Assembly (NCBI GenBank): GCA_002450905.1
Contig: DKAT01000084.1
Coordinates: 1-16,703 of the forward strand
Reading direction: 5' to 3'
DNA: 16,703 nucleotides
Source of the DNA: Spirochaetia bacterium UBA6919
GTDB taxonomy: Bacteria > Spirochaetota > UBA6919
Shown here: piece after piece, positions 7,772-14,500 of the stretch
How the letters are laid out: the number at the start of each line of letters is the position of its first letter
How positions within the stretch are numbered: position 1 is the first letter of the stretch
Notes under the pieces: model-generated
Seen by the model: the letters and a program-made list of their open reading frames with translations, nothing else
The model's database searches: none
Told to the model about the DNA's origin: nothing
Program-made: the position numbers and the translations under genes

Positions 7772-9123
7772 GTTATAATCCTTCGTTGTATAAAATAATT
7801 ATTTAAAAGAGATAAATTATTTCTCAGAAATACATGGAGATAAGTGGCATAAATGTTTTTATATTGCCATCCAGCTATATCTCCTTTCTCTGATTGATCT
7901 TTAAATATCCCCACACGAGGTTCGATTGCATCGGGGTTTATAACGTCACTGTAATGAAATGCATGTCCTCGATAGATATCATGGGTCTTCAGATCATAGG
8001 CTGAGTAGTATCCTAGCCTTCGATATCTCTTATTCATCTTAAATTTTAATGGTAAGATCCCCATCATCGTTAATTGAACATCATTATTAGTCGTTATAGA
8101 ACTGCCAAGATATATTAATCCAGCACATTCAGCGTATACTATTGTATTTTTATTCTGTGAATAAGTTATTAGTGACTCTTTAAATCGGTATGCTTCTTGT
8201 AATCCTGGATAAATCTCTTCTGTTTCAACATAACCACCTGGTAAATATAAGGTATCCGTGTCACTTGGTATGATATCATTATTCAAGGCAGATATTATAT
8301 AAACCTGTTTAAATAATTTTTTTAATAATTGGATATTATCCTCATATAAAAATGAAAATGCGCTGTCCTGTACAATTGTTAAGGTCAATTTGCTTGTGAT
8401 ACTATAAAAATTATCAAAATTACTATCAAAAGCATTTTCTAGTAATTCAAAGTTAGATTTGTCTATATTAATGATCTTCTCTAGTTTAGGAATATCGATG
8501 TAATATAATGCTTTTTCAAGTTCAGCCCTATAATTTTCTGTATTAAGATATGATAAATCAAGTCCAAGGTGTCTAGAGGGAATATTTATATCTAGTTTAG
8601 GAATCCATCCGAGAACTTTAATTTTAGGTAAATCTTTTTCAATTTGATCTTTGATGAGATTATAATGTTTTTCAGAGGATATTTTATTAAGAATAATTCC
8701 TTTAATGGTATTGTCTTTACGGTATTGTAAGATTCCAGATAATTGGGCTGATAGTGTAGAATATGAGCCGCCTGCCGAGAGGATTAAGATTACTGGGCAG
8801 TTAATTGATTTTGCAACATCATAAGTAGAATAACCCTTATCAATACCATCATAATATCCCATGACTCCTTCTCCAATTGTTATATCACAGTCTTTTGTAT
8901 AATAATTAAATACAGCTCTTACTTGGGAAGAATTCATCATATATAAATCAAGATTGATAGATGAAACAGAGCATATTTTTCTGTGAAATTGTGGGTCAAT
9001 ATAGTCTGGGCCAATTTTAAAGGGTTGAACTCTTGATTCCTTTTGGAATTTATTTAAAAATGCCTGGGTCACAAGAGTTTTCCCCTCGCCTGAGGACAAA
9101 GCTGATATGATAAAACCTTTCAT
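7768..9123 (-). CDS. cbiA: Cobyrinate a,c-diamide synthase CbiA (CobB family)
   Basis: ATP- and glutamine-dependent amidation of the a and c carboxylates of cobyrinic acid. The 451-residue protein is full length. The N-terminal synthetase domain begins with the P-loop SSGEGKT (10-16) and KIGPDYIDPQFH (36-47), followed by GEGVMGYYDG (84-93). The C-terminal class I glutamine amidotransferase domain has LYLPGGYVETEE (292-303), the nucleophile loop YAECAGLIYLG with Cys333, RGHAFHYSD (385-393), and YATYLHVFLRNN with His430. It begins 52 nt downstream of cbtA with only a weak ribosome-binding sequence (GGAT at some distance), the largest gap between pathway genes in the operon. CobQ/CbiP is unlikely, because the P-loop region and length match CbiA. 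Confidence 0.97.
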   Translation of the reverse strand: MKGFIISALSSGEGKTLVTQAFLNKFQKESRVQPFKIGPDYIDPQFHRKICSVSSINLDLYMMNSSQVRAVFNYYTKDCDITIGEGVMGYYDGIDKGYSTYDVAKSINCPVILILSAGGSYSTLSAQLSGILQYRKDNTIKGIILNKISSEKHYNLIKDQIEKDLPKIKVLGWIPKLDINIPSRHLGLDLSYLNTENYRAELEKALYYIDIPKLEKIINIDKSNFELLENAFDSNFDNFYSITSKLTLTIVQDSAFSFLYEDNIQLLKKLFKQVYIISALNNDIIPSDTDTLYLPGGYVETEEIYPGLQEAYRFKESLITYSQNKNTIVYAECAGLIYLGSSITTNNDVQLTMMGILPLKFKMNKRYRRLGYYSAYDLKTHDIYRGHAFHYSDVINPDAIEPRVGIFKDQSEKGDIAGWQYKNIYATYLHVFLRNNLSLLNNYFIQRRIIT

Positions 9124-9175
9124 ATTAGATAGCTATCCAACTAATTCGAAAAATCATCGAGGATACCCTTATGCA

Positions 9176-9907
9176 TCAGGAATAACTCTTTTGAAATCGT
9201 TTAAAAAGGTGTCCTGTAAAGCCACCTAAAAATAACCAATAGATTAAATTTGAGATGATTACAGCGATTAAAAATTGTTGGAATATTTCTTTTGGGGCTG
9301 ATCCACCATATCGGTCTGGGAGTGGGGCTCCTATAATGTGTGGTAATGCAATTAAAAGAATTCCAAGGGTTATATAAACGATTTTTTTATAATTTCCGAT
9401 AATTAAAGATATCCCTATGGTAGAAGAAATCACGGTAAGCACCCACCAGGTTTGACGTGCACCTATGGGAGCAGATTCCATGCCTGGTAATTTAGGCTCA
9501 AGCCCTAAGGATGGAAGCACTAAAAAAATCAGATAACCAATAGCACCAAATCCAATGGATTTAAATAGGGTAATATCTTTAAGGAAAAGAAATGTACCAC
9601 ATAATAGAAATGAAAATCCCACTGAAACAAGAATATTTGTAGCAAGAGTAAGTAATATTCTTTCTAAATTATTACTTTCTTCACTCGTCTTGTTGTGACT
9701 ATGTTCTGAATGATAATCTGATTGCCCTGGTCTTTCTGAGTCCTTATTTACTAAGGATTGTTGTTTGTTATAATCATGGAATTTCCCTCCTTCAAATCTT
9801 TCAGAGTGATGGATGAGAGGGGTAACAAATAACAATTGCAATATGGATATCAGAATACCTGCTGTTAATCCTGATAAGACAGAAGTTTTAATAACACTAT
9901 ACAGCAA
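9176..9907 (-). CDS. cbtA: Cobalt transporter subunit CbtA, TTG start
   Basis: Predicted integral-membrane cobalt uptake protein that works with CbtB. The 243-residue protein has about six membrane segments (near 8-30, 84-108, 116-133, 153-171, 175-193, 210-230). The family signatures are LPSLGLEPKLPGMESAPIGA with RQTWW directly after it (131-155). After the first membrane segment comes a polar loop rich in histidine and acid (HHSERFEGG at 33-41, YHSEHSHNK at 65-73), a plausible metal-collecting stretch. The start codon is TTG at 9907, chosen because a GAGGTGG ribosome site sits at proper spacing and the next residues match the expected N-terminus; no ATG is available there. The gene follows cbtB by 14 nt. 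Confidence 0.93.
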   Translation of the reverse strand: MLYSVIKTSVLSGLTAGILISILQLLFVTPLIHHSERFEGGKFHDYNKQQSLVNKDSERPGQSDYHSEHSHNKTSEESNNLERILLTLATNILVSVGFSFLLCGTFLFLKDITLFKSIGFGAIGYLIFLVLPSLGLEPKLPGMESAPIGARQTWWVLTVISSTIGISLIIGNYKKIVYITLGILLIALPHIIGAPLPDRYGGSAPKEIFQQFLIAVIISNLIYWLFLGGFTGHLFKRFQKSYS

Positions 9908-9921
9908 AGTTCCACCTCAAA

Positions 9922-10110
9922 TTAGTGACATGGGAATGACATTGAATGTCTTGTATCGTGTGCAGCATTGTGAATTTCACCATTATTTGCAAGCCCTACA
10001 ACAAATACTAACAGAAATCCGATAATCATTGCTATGATGGCAACTTCTTTTCTGCCTAGAGATTTTACTTCGCTAATAAATTTATCTTGAGTTAATTGTT
10101 TAATAGACAT
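9922..10110 (-). CDS. cbtB: Cobalt transporter subunit CbtB
   Basis: A small membrane protein of 62 residues with the CbtB plan: a short cytoplasmic N-terminus, one membrane segment (about 22-42, IIAMIIGFLLVFVVGL), and a short tail with histidines at 47, 51, 55 and 62 and a cysteine at 61 (HDTRHSMSFPCH) that could bind cobalt. AGGAG lies 5 nt upstream of the ATG. It is the first gene after the cobalamin riboswitch and is followed 14 nt later by cbtA. CbtAB systems are known mainly from genome comparisons as B12-riboswitch-controlled cobalt importers; that assignment fits the context here. Confidence 0.9.
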   Translation of the reverse strand: MSIKQLTQDKFISEVKSLGRKEVAIIAMIIGFLLVFVVGLANNGEIHNAAHDTRHSMSFPCH

Positions 10111-10182
10111 ATATTCTCCTATATAATTAAAAAAATATTGAAATTAGTATTTGAAAGTTATTTTGGTTGTATATAAAAGTTA

Positions 10183-10301
10183 CCTCCTTTCTTCCGGGAA
10201 AGAGCGTAATAGAAGATTTGAACTGAATTATAGGTCTGACTTTAACAGTTACCCGCTAGTGGGGAATTTCACCCCATTCCATAATTCCTATAGAATAAGT
10301 T
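10183..10301 (-). promoter_or_regulatory. Cobalamin riboswitch (compact), leader of the cbt-cbi operon
   Basis: On the minus strand the core reads GGAATGGGGTGAAATTCCCC (10261-10280), ACTAGCGGGTAACTGTTAA (10242-10260) and the B12 box AGTCAGACCT (10232-10241), which match the conserved cobalamin-aptamer blocks in order. The B12 box is shorter than the usual AGTCAGGAGACCTGCC, and the side arm between the second block and the box is nearly absent. A closing stem pairs TATAGG (10287-10292) with CCTATA (10229-10234), and an outer AACT/AGTT pairing is possible. Downstream, CTCTTT (10199-10204) can pair with AAGGAG (10184-10189) to form P13, whose loop contains CCCG (10195-10198), complementary to CGGG in L5 (10252-10255): the expected kissing loop. 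High cobalamin should therefore lower expression. Exact boundaries are approximate. Confidence 0.92.
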
Positions 10302-10623
10302 TACTAAAAAAAAAAATAAAGGCAATTTAATTTGAAAAAAATTAACAGATTATTCTAATTTAGTGATTAAAAAAATAATATTCTGAAAATATTTTAAATA
10401 TGAAATGATTCAAAGAAAGGTCTGTTTAGAGTAATTTTAAAACAGTTTGAAGCTTACGCGGTGCTTTCATTTTCCCAGATCTTTTCATAAGAAAAATAAT
10501 TAGAGTATATATATTTGGAATTAGAATTATTAGGATTTATTTTGTATTTTTCTTATTTTTTATTTGTTACTCAATTTTTTATAGACTTTGGAAAAGAGGA
10601 GATAGATTTCCTTGTTTCATTTA
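10302..10623. other. AT-rich intergenic region upstream of the riboswitch; promoter not resolved
   Basis: This stretch should hold the promoter of the cbt-cbi operon, but it is so AT-rich that several weak sigma-70-like hexamer pairs could be drawn and I cannot choose among them. A run of eleven A on the plus strand (10306-10316; T on the transcribed-sense strand) sits directly upstream of the aptamer. Apart from a 20-codon fragment at 10426-10488, described separately, I see no supportable gene. Confidence 0.5.
10426..10488 (-). pseudogene. Possible remnant of a transposase N-terminus (very tentative)
   Basis: A 20-codon frame starting at an ATG reads MKRSGKMKAPRKLQTVLKLL and then stops. 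The pattern basic-RKLxxVLxLL resembles the helix-turn-helix start of some IS3-type OrfA proteins, which continue LLRGEDLxLVS. After the TAA here the frame reads TDLSL, which loosely resembles that continuation with one residue missing. No inverted repeats or target duplications were found around it. It could equally be chance in AT-rich DNA. Confidence 0.15.
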
Positions 10624-11184
10624 TTGGATTTACCCAATCTCTTTTTTGAATAGAAAGGCTTTTATCTAATAACTTAAAGCTTTAATATATTATTTCATAT
10701 TTAATTACACACTGCCAGTGTTATTGTAACTCAACGCTGTATCAGAATGACTTTTCCAAAAGACCTTCTCACAAATCTTTAAGGATTATTAGAAACTCTA
10801 ATTGCTTTACTGTATTCATTTTTGTAATGACATAATAATCCAGTATTGTTGTAATTCGTTGCAAATCATTTATCATATTTCTTGTTTGTTGATATTTTTT
10901 AATGATTGATGGTAGAAATAAAGAGCATCGCTGTATTTATGGAGCTTTTTATATATTTCTCTGCGTTGCTCATATCTATTGGGCAGCATGACCTTACAAT
11001 TCTTGTTATTGATGGTTTTTTGAAAGAGCTTTGCGGAGGTAAAATTGTCATTTTCGTTATAGCACCATAGAACGGATTTGATAAACCCTTTCAACACCTC
11101 TTTAAATTTATTTGATGTAGGACTTATTTTAATGGTGATGTGATTCGTGTTCAATACCTTTGAGAAAGAACTATTTATAGAAAA
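10624..11184 (-). pseudogene. Decayed TPR-repeat gene (kinesin-light-chain-like repeats) with in-frame stops and a frameshift
   Basis: Three reading-frame segments on the minus strand carry TPR sequence in the right order. The upstream segment (10873-11184) ends with IYKKLHKYSDALYFYHQSL. A second frame at 10800-10865 reads ATNYNNTGLLCHYKNEYSKAI. The third (10624-10785) reads SLKICEKVFWKSHSDTALSY, then NNTGSV, stop, LNMK, stop, YIKALSY, stop, IKAFLFKKEIG. This follows the familiar repeat 'A-x-x-YY-x-K-[AS]L-x-I-x-EKV-x-G-x-xHPDTA-x-SYNN-x-G-x-VY-x-x-x-G-x-Y-x-KAL' closely, with stops in place of sense codons such as the tyrosines. The distance between KAI and SLK is 14 nt where 15 would keep frame, which points to a 1-nt deletion. 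The original function is unknown; such repeats are protein-interaction scaffolds. No start codon other than TTG is visible. Confidence 0.7.
10873..11154 (-). CDS. Longest open segment of the decayed TPR gene (93 codons, TTG start); probably not a functional gene
   Basis: This open stretch could be annotated as a small hypothetical protein beginning MNTNHITIKI from a TTG at 11154, with AAAGG too close (2 nt) to be a good ribosome site; no ATG is available in the frame. The frame is open back to a TAA at 11185-11187. Residues about 25-50 (KSVLWCYNENDNFTSAKLFQ) and 59-85 (RYEQRREIYKKLHKYSDALY, then FYHQSL) look like two TPR helical hairpins. Directly downstream, in other frames, the TPR pattern goes on, so I read this as the 5' part of a broken gene rather than a complete one. 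Confidence 0.3.
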   Translation of the reverse strand: MNTNHITIKISPTSNKFKEVLKGFIKSVLWCYNENDNFTSAKLFQKTINNKNCKVMLPNRYEQRREIYKKLHKYSDALYFYHQSLKNINKQEI

Positions 11185-11269
11185 TTACATCGTTAGAAGA
11201 ATAACTTAACTTATAGAACTGCTTTTAGACACTAGATTTGCTGAAATAATTAATGTAAAAATCCTTTTA

Positions 11270-11325
11270 ACATAGGGCATAGTGATACGGCTTTGTTATT
11301 TTTGATCTATTTTTCTGCCCTGTGT
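11270..11325. repeat. Inverted repeat, 10-bp arms with a 36-nt loop
   Basis: ACATAGGGCA at 11270-11279 pairs with TGCCCTGTGT at 11316-11325 in ten positions, one of them G-T. The loop is T-rich and contains no further strong stem. Neither strand shows a clear T-run after the second arm, so it does not look like a standard terminator. It may be a structured RNA, a protein-binding palindrome or chance. Confidence 0.45.
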
Positions 11326-11471
11326 GATTGTAAATATTGTAAGATTAGGTATAAAATATTTTGTTCATGGGTTATGATTTCGGGATTGTGTCTCGAGAAT
11401 CTATAGAAGTATTATTGAAACTTAAATAAATATTTTTGGTATTGGTTTCTAATGTATTTAATTATCATTTA

Positions 11472-11501
11472 TATAAAAGGAGATGGGCTTAGAACCCATC
11501 C
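11472..11501 (-). terminator. Probable intrinsic terminator of the alpha-2-macroglobulin gene
   Basis: On the minus strand GATGGG-TTCTAAG-CCCATC (11482-11500) forms a perfect 6-bp GC-rich stem with a 7-nt loop, followed by TCCTTTTAT. It lies about 50 nt after the stop codon of the large upstream gene. The T-run is short and interrupted by CC, so efficiency may be moderate. Confidence 0.6.
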
Positions 11502-11549
11502 CTATTCTGATATGCCTCTGAATTAGTTCATATTCATGAATATTATTAT

Positions 11550-14500
11550 TTATCGAATAACAGAGTCAGCAATACCCATTTTCCAACTATCACTAATACC
11601 TCGGACGTATGGTGAATACATAGCCTGGGACTGAGTGGGCATAATATTGAATATACCCGGTATTTCTGCACGTAATTTATAGCTAATTGTATGATTTCCC
11701 TGGGTGATATATGTAGTGAAGAATGAAACTTTTGTATCCCTGAGTTCCATATTGGCTACGAATCCTCCTTGATAAGTGTATCCGCTTCTTAATTCAACGG
11801 GTTCAGTACCTGCAGGCTTGGGATCTTCAAACATGAGGTACTCGAAATTATTATTGGATTTGATAGACAAAAGTACTTCGATGAGATCTCCGCTTTGGAT
11901 ACGTTCTCCGAATTTTAATGGGCTTTTATCATAAATCACATCCTTAAAATCAACCTGAACATATTTCTGCTTGCTACTGTCATACTCAGTTCTCTGACGA
12001 GTGATTTCCTTGGGTGTTAATTTGTAATAGTTTCTCTTGACATAGATTTCGTGTCCTGCCCCTTTGATACGGTCTTCTTTTGTGAAATAAGTCAGATATG
12101 TACTGTAGTAAATCTTTCCATGACCTTTGATAGATATTTTCATTGCCTTGTTCCCTGTTTTGACAAGATTTGCCGGAATTACAAACTCTGGTTGATCAAA
12201 GATTAAATTCTTTTGAGTGACATGAAATGCTTTTCTAAGACCCCCTGTAAAATGAACTGTGACATTAAGATCAGGATTTAATTCATCTGTTTTTTTCATG
12301 TATTCAGCCAGAGCAAATATGACGAACGCAGTATCCTTTGTAGAAAACCATCTTCTTCCTTGGCGATTTCGAACAAGCCATTTTACCATCATTGGGATAT
12401 ATTTACTCTCCGGATTGATTTTAAGATAAGCTCTTAGAGCGAATGATGTACTCTCAACCCCATTTTCATACCAGTACCAATAACGATTAATATCCTGAAA
12501 GTTTGCTGTATTCAATTCTTTATTGACTTTGATGAAATCTTCTATATTCTCCAGCATTATTTTAGCTTTATTTGTATCTCCAATTTGGTGCTGAGTCAAG
12601 GATAATAAGATTTTTGAATACTCATTTAACTCATCTCTCTCGTTCCAGATATCGTTTAGGATTTTAAATAATTTCTTATTACTCTTAATCGTTTGTGGAT
12701 CAACAAGAGACATGACATATAGTATATATATTTTCACATTCTTGCTGTCACTCAACCAATAATATTTACTTACATTAGCACCGGAAGATAATCTTCTTGA
12801 TAGGAAATTAACACCGCTACTTAATGCTGTTTTACGTATATTCACACCATTTCTTGATGCTTCATATAACCCATAAATTACATAGGCTGTCATATAAGGA
12901 TTTGAATTATCGTTACTCCACCATCCCCAGCCTCCATCTGCATGCTGAAAGCTATATAATCTATCCAATCCAGCATCTACCATCGTATTGAGAGCGTTTG
13001 TGCTGTATATAGGATTAGTTTGGAGATATTTAAATTGATTTTTCTTTCTCATAGCGATGGTTTCAAGGGAGATACCCAATTTTTGAAGGGTATTTCGAGT
13101 AACCACGGTGGGAAGGAAACGGCTCATTGTCTGCTCAACACATCCATACGGATAGCTGATTAGATAGGGTAGGGCATCAATCATGACACTTGCAAGGCTG
13201 GGATTTAATATGACACGGATATTTTGAGAATATTCCTTGATGTCTTTTGGGATATAATAATTTAATGAGGCATGAGTAACATTACGATTTGTTTCCAATA
13301 TACCATTTTGTGCAATAAACTTTTCTACTCCATATTCCAATACAGGAAATTTCATTTGCATTGCATCACTTTCTTCATTGGTTAGGGCAGATATTGTCAC
13401 TGTTGCCATATCTTTTAGATTGAATACAGTATCACGTTTTTTAAGTACTTTAATAACAAAATCCACCCTTTTTTCACCATTTTTGGGTACAATTATTTCT
13501 TTACTCATCTTTGTTGTTCTGGGATTATAAGTAGAAGAAGATGTTCCAGAATAGATTAATTTCTGTATACCAAGTTGTGGTGATACTTTTAGATGGATTT
13601 TAGTACGTTTATCAGAATCTAAGTAGTTGTGAACAATCCCGCTGACGTATACAAGATCTTTTTCCTGGAAGAATCTAGGGGATTGGAGACGAACGATAAG
13701 ATTTTTTCTTGTGACAATATCAAGATTATGGATACCCACCTCTGTATTCTTAGTTACAGCAGTAGAATTTATTCTCCAGGTAGTCAGAGTATCTGGGAAT
13801 TTAACTTTTATTTTTGCGACACCATATTTATCAGTTTTGACATGGGCATTCCAATACATTGTATCTGGGAAATCTTTTCGGACACGTGCTTTTTTGTATT
13901 GATGAGACTCTTTTCCTGTTCGTTTACCACCTTCTGACATTTTCTTAGCTTGTTTTCTGTCAATAGATTTTTCAGAAGAGCTTAAAGTATCGTCACTTTC
14001 TTCTCGACTTTCTTTATCAGCTTTAGGAGATTGAGGGCTTCCATTTTTTGCCTTATATGCTCTTCTATTGCTAAATTTTCCTTGACCATAGTGGCTGTAG
14101 TCATATCCTGTGGATGTCCGTACCGTTAAATATCTTTTGATACCATAGAAAAACTTTCGTATGTCTTCTTGATATGGGCTCTGAATATAGAAAATAGAGG
14201 AGTCGACGAAGCCTAATGATAGTTCAGAAGAGACACCACGGCCTTTATAATCTTTTGTAATAACTGTTATTTCTGCTGTCTCCTGGGGTTTGAAAGTATT
14301 TTTTGGGGTTTCGACTTTTATATTTAAATATTTATGCTCAGGTGGAACAATAACTTCGAGGTAATCACTATATAATGTATTATTGTTAAAAGTACTTGCA
14401 GTTAAGTATACATTAGGAGTCAGTTTATTAGTGATGGGAAGCTCTATCAGTTTTGATTTTCCTTGTATGAATATAACTTTACGATAATAAATATCATCTG

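Larger units (their letters stand above)
11185..11549. other. Intergenic region between the TPR remnant and the alpha-2-macroglobulin gene
   Basis: No supportable gene. It holds a terminator-like hairpin at 11472-11501 and a long-range inverted repeat at 11270-11325, both listed separately. A 24-codon minus-strand frame from an ATG at 11280 (MPYVKRIFTLIISANLVSKS, then SSIS and a stop) has a signal-peptide-like hydrophobic core and could be the lost N-terminus of the TPR gene, but it lacks a ribosome site and I would not call it a gene. Confidence 0.5.

Noticed and set aside
10306..10316. Run of eleven A/T as a phase-variable tract
   Set aside because: It is outside any reading frame, and such runs are expected in DNA this AT-rich; no evidence of variation from a single sequence.
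10707..10719. Near-perfect palindrome ACACTG-C-CAGTGT as a possible operator
   Set aside because: It falls inside the TPR remnant and is explained by the AATAACACTGGCAGTG coding sequence of the YNNTGS motif; no second copy near a promoter.
11376..11398. Hairpin TCGGGA-TTGTG-TCTCGA as a terminator
   Set aside because: It needs a G-T pair, is short, and no T-run follows on either strand.
13629..13937. Plus-strand frame of 102 codons opposite the macroglobulin gene
   Set aside because: Antisense shadow with no family features or ribosome site; the minus-strand protein is clearly conserved here.
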